Program-made: the position numbers and the translations under genes
Assembly (NCBI GenBank): GCA_038245795.1
Contig: JBBRSC010000007.1
Location: 1 to 28,749 of the forward strand
Reading direction: 5' to 3'
DNA from: JBBRSC01 sp038245795
GTDB lineage: Bacteria; Actinomycetota; Acidimicrobiia; Acidimicrobiales; Microtrichaceae
DNA length: 28,749 nt
Shown: positions 16,112 to 24,014 of the stretch, piece by piece
Position numbering within the stretch: position 1 is the first letter of the stretch
Layout: each line of letters starts with the position of its first letter
The notes under the pieces: generated by a model
Told to the model about the DNA's origin: nothing
Seen by the model: the letters and a program-made list of their open reading frames with translations, nothing else
The model's database searches: none

Positions 16112-17035
16112 TCAGGCCGTCTTGGGTGAGCTGGACGTCCGACGACGTCCGCTGCTTGACAGGGCAGGCCGTCGTTCGGTTCGGCGACGTGAGGCCGACG
16201 GGATCGGCTTCGCCCAGGTCGCGTCGAGGAACTCGGCGATCGAGTCCGTCAGCCGGCTGGGAAAGAGCCGCAATTCCAGCGGAGATCGCGCTCGGACCAG
16301 CGTGCTGTTGGGGAGCTGACCAACCAGGCGGTGGGCATCGTCGAAGGGATGGATGAGGTCGTTGGCGTGAGCGAGCACGAGCGCGGGGGTGACGACACGA
16401 CAGCGGGCATCGAACGTCGGGGCGACCGGACCGACCAGAACTCCGTGCATGATGGCGGCGATCACGTCAGGCGGGAGCGACCCCGCGTTGAGGAAGCTGT
16501 TGACGGGCCCGATCGACGTCCGAGGAAGTCGACGCAGGAGCGAGGTGATCGGCTTCAGGACGCGGCGCCCGTAGTGGGCGGCCAGCAGGATCGGAACGAA
16601 TGCGATGGCCGCCGATGGAACCGCCCATTCCAAGACCGGCATCTCCAACACGAGGCCATGGATACGGTCGGGGTGCTCGGTGGCGGCGAACAAACTGACG
16701 TTTGCCCCGAGCGACATTCCGCCGAGCGTGGCGACCGGCGCGCCCAACTCGTCAAGAAGTGCGATCGCCTGTTCGGCGTACGAGTCGATCCGGTATTCCT
16801 CGGCGTGGATGGGCTTGTCGCTTCGCCCGTGACCCAGCAGATCGAGCAGCACCACCCGGTTCCCTCGCGCGGCCAACGCCGCGGCGATCCCCCGGTTGAG
16901 CTCGGAGTCCAGGAGCAACCCGTGCATATACACGATGAGTTGGTCGCCCTCGCCGTAGACGTCGTACACCAGACGATGTCCACGCCAAACAAACGAATGA
17001 GTCGCGTACTCGATCGGCCCTGTCTCTTGCTCCAT
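16112..17035 (-). CDS. Alpha/beta hydrolase-fold protein
   Basis: The 307-residue cytosolic protein has the oxyanion-side motif YMHGLLLD (36-43), the DLLGHGRSDKP turn and the nucleophile elbow GGMSLG with Ser108. Asp226 (HANDLIHPF) may be the acid. The region where the catalytic His normally lies reads RARSPLELRLFP, and no His is evident there, so the triad looks incomplete. The last 36 or so residues form a basic Ser/Arg-rich tail (SRRRTERRP, SGRRRTSSS) that is not part of the fold. The ATG at 17035 is followed 22 bases after the stop by the Pcm-esterase gene. The paired boxes at 17071-17109 lie directly upstream. Substrate unknown; it may be an esterase or lipase-like enzyme or a non-catalytic member. 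Confidence 0.87.
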   Translation of the reverse strand: MEQETGPIEYATHSFVWRGHRLVYDVYGEGDQLIVYMHGLLLDSELNRGIAAALAARGNRVVLLDLLGHGRSDKPIHAEEYRIDSYAEQAIALLDELGAPVATLGGMSLGANVSLFAATEHPDRIHGLVLEMPVLEWAVPSAAIAFVPILLAAHYGRRVLKPITSLLRRLPRTSIGPVNSFLNAGSLPPDVIAAIMHGVLVGPVAPTFDARCRVVTPALVLAHANDLIHPFDDAHRLVGQLPNSTLVRARSPLELRLFPSRLTDSIAEFLDATWAKPIPSASRRRTERRPALSSSGRRRTSSSPKTA

Positions 17036-17070
17036 GACCTGAGTCTCATTCCGACCCCGACCGACGCCAA

Positions 17071-17109
17071 GGGTCGAAGGTCACCTTCGGACCATGGGTC
17101 CTTCGGCTG
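17071..17109. promoter_or_regulatory. Paired DosR-like boxes upstream of the hydrolase/Pcm-esterase operon
   Basis: Box C at 17071-17084 reads GTGACCTTCGACCC on the minus strand, and box D at 17096-17109 reads GGGTCCTTCGGCTG on the plus strand. Box starts are 25 bases apart, exactly as at 12950-12988. By eye 24 of 39 positions agree between the two elements, almost all within the boxes. Box C is also part of a perfect 15-bp palindrome, CGAAGGTCACCTTCG (17075-17089). The element ends 35 bases from the hydrolase ATG. Confidence 0.6.
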
Positions 17110-17122
17110 CGCCGATACTCAG

Positions 17123-17170
17123 GGACACCCCGGCCGATTCTTCTGAACGGATGCTTTCGAGGGGGTGTCC
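17123..17170. repeat. 9-bp inverted repeat downstream of merR
   Basis: GGACACCCC (17123-17131) and GGGGTGTCC (17162-17170) are perfect inverted copies with 30 bases between them, just past the merR stop. It could be a hairpin limiting read-through into the hydrolase promoter or a spaced protein site. The loop is long and there is no T tract, so a terminator call is weak. Confidence 0.4.
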
Positions 17171-17182
17171 ACGAGTACAAGG

Positions 17183-17860
17183 TCAGCCAGTCGAGCGTGG
17201 ATCGGAGTCGACCTCGGCGATATCTGCTGGATCCCGTCCCACCGCCATGACCTGGCTCTGAACGACGTAGGACACGAGCGCTCCAATCACGCCCGCCATC
17301 TCCCGAACGGCCGCGTCCCGCGCCGGAGTCTGCGCGATCGGGTTGAACTCGTCGAGGAGGCGCACCGCACCCTCGGCCATCTGGGCTCCGGCCGCCAGTT
17401 GGCCCCGGGCAACATCGATCAATCGCTCGAACGGGATCCCTGATCCGATCAAGACCAGGATCATTTGCGCGGCCTCGATGTCGCGTACGTCGTAGACGGA
17501 TTCCCCGTCGACCCGCGCGGGTCGGATCAAGCCCGATGCTTCCCACGATCGCAACATCTGGATGGGAACACCGCTGCGTTCGGCAACGTCGCCGAGTCGG
17601 AGGCTCCGCCGTCCGTCTGAAGTGACCCGGCGTTCGGTGCGCTCGGTCGGCGTGATCTGCTCGGCGATCATCCGCAACGAATGACCACGCGACTTCAGAT
17701 CAGCAATGTGGCGCAGTCTGCTGAGATGACCATCGTTGTAGAAGGCCTGCCGTCCGACCCGTCGCGGTGGATCGAGCAGGCCCTTGCTCTGGTACGAACG
17801 AACGAGCGCCAACGACATGCCTGCCGCGTGGGCCAGCTGGTCAGCCCGGTAGTCGCCCAT
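17183..17860 (-). CDS. MerR-family regulator with two tandem MerR DNA-binding domains
   Basis: The 225-residue protein has two winged-helix MerR domains in a row. The first (about 4-69) has YRADQLAHAAGMSLALVRSYQSKGLL and ends with the HSLRMIAEQI helix. The second (about 86-155) has RLGDVAERSGVPIQMLRSWEASGLI and VYDVRDIEAAQMI. A helical tail follows that may mediate dimerisation; it has no obvious Cys pair for metal sensing. Classic MerR proteins have one DNA-binding domain and bind as dimers, so this protein may bind a site alone or act as a dimer on a longer site. The ATG at 17860 is divergent from metH, and the 199-bp gap holds a candidate promoter and inverted repeat for it. Target genes are unknown. 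Confidence 0.9.
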   Translation of the reverse strand: MGDYRADQLAHAAGMSLALVRSYQSKGLLDPPRRVGRQAFYNDGHLSRLRHIADLKSRGHSLRMIAEQITPTERTERRVTSDGRRSLRLGDVAERSGVPIQMLRSWEASGLIRPARVDGESVYDVRDIEAAQMILVLIGSGIPFERLIDVARGQLAAGAQMAEGAVRLLDEFNPIAQTPARDAAVREMAGVIGALVSYVVQSQVMAVGRDPADIAEVDSDPRSTG

Positions 17861-17933
17861 GGATCCCCGTCCTCAAGTTGCCCCGTCCGACCCGACCCCT
17901 GGCCCGACAGGGCGGTGGTCTGATTGGTTGTCC

Positions 17934-17988
17934 TGCCGGCGGTGGAACCGGCACGGTCAGTATCGCAGCATGTGACGCAAATATTCAA
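17934..17988 (-). promoter_or_regulatory. Candidate merR promoter with inverted repeat
   Basis: On the minus strand, TTGAAT (17983-17988), an 18-base spacer and GATACT (17959-17964) make a plausible promoter. Directly downstream lies TGCCGG (17934-17939), eight bases, CCGGCA (17948-17953). The repeat would straddle or follow the transcription start and could serve self-regulation. The leader to the ATG at 17860 would be about 90 bases. Confidence 0.4.
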
Positions 17989-18023
17989 TGGTTCGACAAC
18001 GACCGAGGCTGGCAAGACGTCCT

Positions 18024-18052
18024 TTGGACGCGTTGTTACCGACCGGTAGCCT
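18024..18052 (+). promoter_or_regulatory. Candidate leaderless metH promoter with operator palindrome
   Basis: TTGGAC (18024-18029), a 17-base spacer and TAGCCT (18047-18052) precede the metH ATG at 18060 by only seven bases, which fits a leaderless transcript; no ribosome site is visible. The inverted repeat TACCG-AC-CGGTA (18037-18048) fills the space between the two boxes, as TetR-type operators often do. The gap is too short and lacks the features of a cobalamin or SAM riboswitch. Confidence 0.4.
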
Positions 18053-18059
18053 TCGACCC

Positions 18060-21000
18060 ATGGGTACGTCGTTCATGGATCTGGTTGCCGAGCGGGTCGT
18101 CATCTATGACGGCGCTACGGGGACGTGGCTGCAGATGCACCCGCTCACCGCCGAGGACTTCGGCTCGGAGGCGCTCGAGGGCTGCAACGAGATGTTGTGC
18201 CTGACGCGCCCCGAGCTCATCGCGCAGATGCACCGAGAGTATTTCGAAGCTGGCGCCGACATCGTCGAGACCAACAGTTTCGGATCCGGTGTGGCACTCA
18301 TGGAATACGATCTCTTGGATCAGATCCACGAACTGAACGTCGCCGCTGCGCATATCGCCCGCTCCGTGGCCGACGAGTTCTCCACGCCGGATCGGCCCCG
18401 TTTCATTGCCGGGTCGATGGGGCCGGGCACCAAGTTCCCGACGCTCGGTCAGATCCGTTACGACGAGATCAAGGATATCTATGTCCGCCAAGCGGTCGGT
18501 CTGATCGAGGGTGGCGTCGACGTCCTGTTGATCGAGACCCAGTTCGATCTGTTGGGCGTGAAGGCCGCCATGAACGGCTGCCGTGAGGCCATGGTCATCG
18601 CGGGTCGCGACGTCCCACTTCAGGTGCAGGTCACCATCGAGCTCACTGGGCGCATGTTGCCCGGCACCGAGATTTCCGCAGCGCTCGCGGCACTGCAACC
18701 AATGCGCCCCGACATCCTGGGACTCAACTGCGCGACCGGGCCGGTCGAGATGGGTGAGCACCTGCGCTACCTCTCCCAGCACTGCCCGGTCCCCATTTCG
18801 GTCCTACCGAACGCCGGATTGCCGTCGGTCGTCAACGGTCTGATGCACTACGACCTCACCCCCGAGCAGTTCGTCGAGCACCAACTCCGCTTCGTGCGCG
18901 AGTTTGGCGTCCGGGTGATCGGCGGCTGTTGCGGAACGACCCCCGAGTTCATCCGTCAGCTCGTCGTGGCGATGGAGGGCGTGGAGCCGGCGACGTTGAA
19001 CCCGACCGATGCCACCGGGCTCACCTCGATCTACTCCTATCAACCGTTCGGTTCCGAGGGCGATACCTCGTCCACCAGCTTCTTGATGATCGGGGAACGC
19101 ACCAACGCCAACGGCTCCAAGAAGTTCCGCGAAGCAATGCTGGAGACCGACTGGGAGCAGTGTGTTCAGATGGCCAAAGATCAGGTCAAGGAAGGCAGCC
19201 ACGTGCTCGACCTGTGCGTCGATTACGTGGGGCGTGATGGCACCGCTGACATGGACGAGCTCGCCAAGCGGTTCGCTACCCAGAGCTCCGTGCCGCTGGT
19301 GCTTGACTCCACCGAACCACCAGTGCTCGAAGCCGGACTGAAGTGGCTTGGCGGCCGAGCTGTTCTGAACTCTGCCAACCTCGAGGATGGAGAAGAGGAA
19401 GGCTCGCGCGGCGATCGGGTCTTCCGTCTGGCGAAGAAGTACGGCGCAGCGGTGATCTGCCTCCTCATCGACGAGGACGGCCAGGCCCGCGATGTCGACT
19501 GGAAGATGCGAGTCGCTCATCGCATCCACGATCTCGCCATCAACCGCTACGGATTGACACCGAGCGATCTCATCTTCGATGCGTTGACCTTCCCCCTCTC
19601 GACGGGCGACGACGATCTTCGTGGCGACGCCATGGCCACCATCGAAGCCATTCGTCGGATCAAAATCGAACTGCCGGGTGTCCACACCACGTTGGGATTG
19701 TCCAACGTCAGCTTCGGCCTGACTCCCGCATCGCGTCACGTCCTCAACAGTGTGTTCCTGGCCGAATGCACCAAGGTCGGACTCGATTCGGCCATCGTGC
19801 ACGCCAGCAAGATCATGCCGTTGTCACGAATCCCCGACGAGCAACGCGAGGTGTGTCTGGACCTGATCTTCGACCGACGGGGTTCCGCCGGAACCTTGTC
19901 GAAGGGAGACGAGAAGTACGACCCGCTCCACAAGTTCCTGGCCATCTTTGCTGGCGTCTCCGAGCAGGTCGTCGAGAAAGAGGACCGCTCCGATTGGCCG
20001 GTCGAGGAGCGCCTCAGCTCCCGCATCATCGACGGCGACCGTGACGGTCTCACCAACGATCTCGATGAGGCAATGGCCAAGGGCCTACCGGCGCTGAGCA
20101 TCGTCAACGATGTGCTGTTGAGCGGCATGAAGGTGGTCGGCGAGCTGTTCGGCCGCGGCGAGATGCAGCTGCCGTTCGTGTTGCAATCGGCCGAGACAAT
20201 GAAGACCGCCGTCGCCTATCTCGAGCCGCACATGGAGCGCTCCGACGAAGCCTCGGCCAAGGGCAAGCTCGTGCTGGCCACGGTCAAGGGCGACGTCCAT
20301 GACATCGGCAAGAACCTCGTCGACATCATTCTCACCAACAACGGCTACGAGGTACACAACCTCGGCATCAAGATTTCGATCGCCGAGATGATCGACAAGG
20401 CAATCGAGATCGGCGCCGACGCCATTGGCATGTCGGGCCTGCTGGTGAAGTCCACCCTCATCATGCGAGACAATCTCGAAGAATTGAACAGCCGCAATCT
20501 GTCGAGGATCCCCGTGATGCTCGGCGGCGCGGCGCTGACCCGGACGTATGTCGAGCGGGATCTGCGTGAGGTGTACGACGGCCGCGTGTTCTATGGCAAG
20601 GACGCCTTCGAGGGCTTGTCGGTGATGGACCGGTTGGCGGAAATGAAGCGCACGGGCGACGACGATCCCGATTTCGGACGGGTCACTGGCGGGCGGAACA
20701 TCGCCGCCAAAGTGAAGGTCGATGTCGACCCCTCGACCATTCCCGCCCGCAGCCCGGCGGTTGCTACTGACGTCCATGTTCCGACTCCGCCGTTCCTCGG
20801 GTCACGCGTCATCAAGGGAATCGCCCTCGACGACATTGCGGCGTACATCAACGAAACCGCGTTGTTCCGCAATCAGTGGCAGTTTCGCCCCGAGAAGCGA
20901 GGCGACGGCACCAGCGAGACCGACGCCGAATTCAAGGATCGCATCCGACCGAGTCTCCGTGCGCAACTCTCCGAGGCCAAGGCCGACGACCTGCTGGTTC

Positions 21001-21590
21001 CTCAGGTTGTCTACGGCTACTTCCCGGCCAATGGCGACGGCGACGATCTGGTCATTTGGACTGATGACACGCGGACCACGGAGCGGGTCCGATTCCACTA
21101 TCCGCGCCAGTCGATCGAGCCGTGGTTGTGCATCGCGGACTTCTTCCGACCGATCGATTCCGGCGAGGTTGACTACGCCGCATTCCACATCGTGACGATG
21201 GGAGCCGCAGTCTCCGAGCGGTGTGCGGAGTTGTTCGCTGCCGACAAGTACCAGGATTACCTGATGCTGCACGGGCTCGGGGTTGAGATGGCCGAGGCGT
21301 TGGCGGAGCTCTGGCATCGGCGAATCCGCGAGGAGCTCGAGTACGCGGACGAGGACGGACCGTCGCTGGCCGGCTTGTTCCGTCAGCAGTATCGGGGTGG
21401 CCGCTACTCATGGGGATACCCGGCGTGCCCGGATCTCGAGGACAACGCCGTGGTGGCCGAGTTGTTGGGGGTCGACCGCATCGGCATCGAGGTGTCGGAG
21501 GACACGGGCTGGCAGTATCAGCCGGAACAGACGACATCGGCGTTGATCTGCCATCACCCGAAGGCGAAGTATTTCGTCGCCCGCAAGTAG
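18060..21590 (+). CDS. metH: Cobalamin-dependent methionine synthase
   Basis: MetH moves the methyl group of methyltetrahydrofolate to homocysteine through bound cobalamin, making methionine in the cytosol. The 1176-residue product has all four modules. The homocysteine domain (about 5-315) has zinc ligands Cys224 (LNCATGP) and Cys290/291 (GGCCGTTP). The folate domain (about 330-600) follows, with MIGERTNANGS. The helical cap and cobalamin domain (about 635-880) has DVHDIGKN with the cobalt-ligating His747. The reactivation domain (about 900-1170) has SWGYPACPDLEDN. I chose the ATG at 18060; an in-frame ATG at 18075 is possible, and the open frame back to 17988 lacks support. A family 4 glycosyltransferase starts six bases after the stop. 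Confidence 0.98.
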   Translation: MGTSFMDLVAERVVIYDGATGTWLQMHPLTAEDFGSEALEGCNEMLCLTRPELIAQMHREYFEAGADIVETNSFGSGVALMEYDLLDQIHELNVAAAHIARSVADEFSTPDRPRFIAGSMGPGTKFPTLGQIRYDEIKDIYVRQAVGLIEGGVDVLLIETQFDLLGVKAAMNGCREAMVIAGRDVPLQVQVTIELTGRMLPGTEISAALAALQPMRPDILGLNCATGPVEMGEHLRYLSQHCPVPISVLPNAGLPSVVNGLMHYDLTPEQFVEHQLRFVREFGVRVIGGCCGTTPEFIRQLVVAMEGVEPATLNPTDATGLTSIYSYQPFGSEGDTSSTSFLMIGERTNANGSKKFREAMLETDWEQCVQMAKDQVKEGSHVLDLCVDYVGRDGTADMDELAKRFATQSSVPLVLDSTEPPVLEAGLKWLGGRAVLNSANLEDGEEEGSRGDRVFRLAKKYGAAVICLLIDEDGQARDVDWKMRVAHRIHDLAINRYGLTPSDLIFDALTFPLSTGDDDLRGDAMATIEAIRRIKIELPGVHTTLGLSNVSFGLTPASRHVLNSVFLAECTKVGLDSAIVHASKIMPLSRIPDEQREVCLDLIFDRRGSAGTLSKGDEKYDPLHKFLAIFAGVSEQVVEKEDRSDWPVEERLSSRIIDGDRDGLTNDLDEAMAKGLPALSIVNDVLLSGMKVVGELFGRGEMQLPFVLQSAETMKTAVAYLEPHMERSDEASAKGKLVLATVKGDVHDIGKNLVDIILTNNGYEVHNLGIKISIAEMIDKAIEIGADAIGMSGLLVKSTLIMRDNLEELNSRNLSRIPVMLGGAALTRTYVERDLREVYDGRVFYGKDAFEGLSVMDRLAEMKRTGDDDPDFGRVTGGRNIAAKVKVDVDPSTIPARSPAVATDVHVPTPPFLGSRVIKGIALDDIAAYINETALFRNQWQFRPEKRGDGTSETDAEFKDRIRPSLRAQLSEAKADDLLVPQVVYGYFPANGDGDDLVIWTDDTRTTERVRFHYPRQSIEPWLCIADFFRPIDSGEVDYAAFHIVTMGAAVSERCAELFAADKYQDYLMLHGLGVEMAEALAELWHRRIREELEYADEDGPSLAGLFRQQYRGGRYSWGYPACPDLEDNAVVAELLGVDRIGIEVSEDTGWQYQPEQTTSALICHHPKAKYFVARK

Positions 21591-21596
21591 CGGGCC

Positions 21597-22838
21597 GTGA
21601 ACGACTCGTCGACGCCCGCTGGGCGTTACGCCATTCTCGTGTCGAGGTTTCCCAAGCTGACCGAGACGTTCGTGCTCCAGGAGTTACGCGGCATGCAGGA
21701 GCGCGGCCTCGACTTCGAGCTGTACTCGATCATCCACGAAACTCCCGAACAGATGCAGCCCGACGCGATGGACCTCGATGCTGGCGCCAACTACATCGAG
21801 TGGCGATCGCGCGAGGTGCTCACGGCCCAATGGCATTGGCTTCGACGAAACCCGCATGGATATCTCCGTGCATGGGCAACGGCTGTGCGGCTCTCGTGGC
21901 CTTCCAGGAGTGCGCTCGTGCGGGCACCGCTCCTGGTGGCGCTGGCCGCAGCAATGGCGAGACGCATGACCGCGCAGGGCGTTGTTCGAGTGCACGCCCA
22001 TTGGGCGACGTACCCCACGATGACTGCCGTGTGTATCCAGGAGATCGCCGGGATCCCGTATTCGTTCACCGGCCACGCGCATGACATCTTCGCCGATCGC
22101 GCAGGTCTCGGGACCAAGGTGGATCGCGCCGATCTGGTGATGACCTGCACGGATCATGGCCGAAGCATTCTGGTCGAGACGGCGGGCGATCGGGCCCGGG
22201 CGGAAACCACCGTGCATCTGGTGCACCATGGGGTCCGCCTCGGGACGTTCACCCCGCAGCCGCTGCGCTTGCGTGAACCGGGCGATCCATTTCGAATTCT
22301 CTGCGTGGCAGCTCTGCAGGAGTACAAGGGACATCGCTTTCTCCTCGAAGCCAGCGCGCTGCTCACCAGTCGCGGCGTCACCAACACCGTGACCATGATC
22401 GGCGACGGCGAGCTCCGCGGGGAGCTCGAGGAGCTGGCCTCCTCGTTGGGGGTCGACGCCCGGTTCCTCGGTCGTCAGGCGTCAGATGTCGTCCGCCAAG
22501 AGGTGACCGCCGCCGATTGCTTCGCCCTCGCCAGCATCCAACTCGACAGCGGCTTCATGGATGGCATCCCCAATGTGTGCGTGGAAGCCATGGCCATGGG
22601 ACGTCCGGTGGTGGCATCGTCGCTGCCGGGGATCCGTGAGCTGGTGATCGAGGGCGAGACGGGACTGCTCGCAACCTCGCGCGACGCCTCGTCGTTGGCC
22701 GATCAGCTGCAACGCGTGGCTGGAGACCCGACCCTGGCCGAACAACTGGCAGCGGCCGGGCTGGCGAAGGTGCATGCCGAGCACGACGCTATGACGAACC
22801 TCGACGAGGTCCATCGCCTCCTCACATCGCTGCTCTAG
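21597..22838 (+). CDS. Family 4 glycosyltransferase
   Basis: This GT-B fold enzyme likely transfers a sugar from a nucleotide donor to an envelope glycan, with retention of configuration. The 413-residue protein has an N-terminal acceptor domain (YAILVSRFPKLTETFVLQE; VHAHWATYPT) and a C-terminal donor domain with LCVAALQEYKGH, MIGDGELRGELE and SGFMDGIPNVCVEAMAMGRPVVAS. The last holds the family's Glu-x7-Glu-type donor site around residues 325-340. It has no signal peptide. The GTG at 21597 starts six bases after the metH stop and has only a weak ribosome site, so it probably depends on read-through from metH, although the functions are not obviously linked. The sugar cannot be determined from the sequence. 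Confidence 0.93.
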   Translation: MNDSSTPAGRYAILVSRFPKLTETFVLQELRGMQERGLDFELYSIIHETPEQMQPDAMDLDAGANYIEWRSREVLTAQWHWLRRNPHGYLRAWATAVRLSWPSRSALVRAPLLVALAAAMARRMTAQGVVRVHAHWATYPTMTAVCIQEIAGIPYSFTGHAHDIFADRAGLGTKVDRADLVMTCTDHGRSILVETAGDRARAETTVHLVHHGVRLGTFTPQPLRLREPGDPFRILCVAALQEYKGHRFLLEASALLTSRGVTNTVTMIGDGELRGELEELASSLGVDARFLGRQASDVVRQEVTAADCFALASIQLDSGFMDGIPNVCVEAMAMGRPVVASSLPGIRELVIEGETGLLATSRDASSLADQLQRVAGDPTLAEQLAAAGLAKVHAEHDAMTNLDEVHRLLTSLL

Positions 22839-22919
22839 CCCGCCGTTCTGGGCACCATAACCTGCGCCCGTCGCAACCGCGCGCAACGACCTCGCCCCGC
22901 CGGCGGTGTCAGTCGATCC

Positions 22920-23867
22920 TCAGTGGCGGCGGTTGCGATGCCACGCGACCTGCGCGGCGATGCCCTCTTCGAGGCTGGTGGTCGCCCGCCAGCCCAACAC
23001 GCGCTCGATCTGCTCTGTGGAGCCGCCCGTCTTCTGAGCGTCGCCCGCTTGCGGACCCTGCCGCTCGAGCGTCACCGGCGAACCAACGGCGTCACCGACC
23101 ATGTCAATGAGATCGCCGAGGGTGCAGGAGAAGCTGCCTGACACGTTCAGCACTGTCCCCGACGCAACGCCGGGTGTCACACCGCCTCGAATCGTCGCAT
23201 CGACCACGTCTCCCACGAAGGTGAATGCGCGCTCCTGGCCGCCATCGCCGAACAGCGGGAATGTGGTCCCGCCGAGCGCTGCTTCGATCAGCCGATGATG
23301 CGCCATATCTGGCCGTTGCCTGGGCCCGTAGACGGTGAAGTAGCGAAGCGACACGGTCGGCACCGCCCAGTTCGCGGCGTACAGCACCATCAGATGTTCG
23401 CCGGCCAGCTTCGTCACGCCGTATGGGCTGTAGGGCTCTGGGCGATCGGTCTCCAAGGTCGGATAGCGCTCGGCGTTGCCGTAGACCGAGGAGCTCGAGG
23501 CGTACACGACCCTCGGCGTCTCGACCGTCTTCGCCGCCTCCAGCAACCGCTGTGTCGCATTGATGTTGCGGGCGACGTAGGTGGCGAAGCCGTCGGACCA
23601 ACTCAACCGGACGCCCGGCTGGCCGGCGAGATGCCACACGCAGTCGGCGCCTTCGACGATGGGTGCGAGGTCGAGATCCAAGAGGTCGCCCTCGACCATC
23701 GTGAGATTCGGATGATCGGCCACCCCCGCGAGATTCGAACGTTTGGCTCCCGCCTCGTAGTACTCCGTGAAGGCGTCGATCACCGTCACCAGATGACCCT
23801 CGTCCAACAAGCGCTCGGTCAGCGTGGATCCGATGAATCCGGCCCCGCCGGTCACCACTGCTCGCAT
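22920..23867 (-). CDS. NAD-dependent nucleotide-sugar epimerase/dehydratase (SDR family)
   Basis: This extended short-chain dehydrogenase, probably an epimerase acting on a UDP-sugar, has 315 residues. It has the NAD loop GGAGFIG (7-13), ASSSSVYG (123-130) with the catalytic Ser, and the active-site YSPYGVTK with Tyr149 and Lys153. RYFTVYGPRQRPDMA and RAFTFVGDVVDA are typical of UDP-glucuronate or UDP-glucose 4-epimerases. The ATG at 23867 has GAGGGG seven bases upstream; the frame is open to 23981 but that part is not supported. It could supply a sugar to the glycosyltransferases in this window, including the convergent one at 21597. Substrate specificity is not certain. Confidence 0.92.
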   Translation of the reverse strand: MRAVVTGGAGFIGSTLTERLLDEGHLVTVIDAFTEYYEAGAKRSNLAGVADHPNLTMVEGDLLDLDLAPIVEGADCVWHLAGQPGVRLSWSDGFATYVARNINATQRLLEAAKTVETPRVVYASSSSVYGNAERYPTLETDRPEPYSPYGVTKLAGEHLMVLYAANWAVPTVSLRYFTVYGPRQRPDMAHHRLIEAALGGTTFPLFGDGGQERAFTFVGDVVDATIRGGVTPGVASGTVLNVSGSFSCTLGDLIDMVGDAVGSPVTLERQGPQAGDAQKTGGSTEQIERVLGWRATTSLEEGIAAQVAWHRNRRH

Positions 23868-23926
23868 TGTCGTCCCCTCAATTTCAACCACTCTCAGTGC
23901 CCCGGCGATGCTCAGCGCTCGCCCTG

Positions 23927-23956
23927 GGATCATGTCTGATCCGCTCAGTACGGTAA
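23927..23956 (-). promoter_or_regulatory. Candidate epimerase promoter with 16-bp inverted repeat
   Basis: GGATCATGTCTGATCC (23927-23942) has perfect six-base arms around four bases and lies about 60 bases upstream of the epimerase ATG. On the minus strand it overlaps a possible -10 (CATGAT), with TTACCG at 23951-23956 as a weak -35 sixteen bases away. Just beyond, TACCGT is repeated in tandem. The regulator is unknown. Confidence 0.35.
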
Positions 23957-23988
23957 CGGTATGCCTCGTCGTTGCGTGCATCCGGCCG

Positions 23989-24002
23989 CCGAGGCTCCTC
24001 GG
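23989..24002 (-). terminator. Small GC hairpin after the exported TIM-barrel-like gene
   Basis: CCGAGG-CT-CCTCGG is a perfect six-base inverted repeat, 12 bases past the stop of the gene on the minus strand. The two-base loop is too tight as drawn and there is no T tract, so this is a weak terminator call. Confidence 0.25.
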
Positions 24003-24014
24003 GCGTCAGATGCG

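Noticed and set aside
17861..18059. Cobalamin or SAM riboswitch before metH
   Set aside because: The gap is short, shared with a divergent promoter, and shows no conserved riboswitch core.
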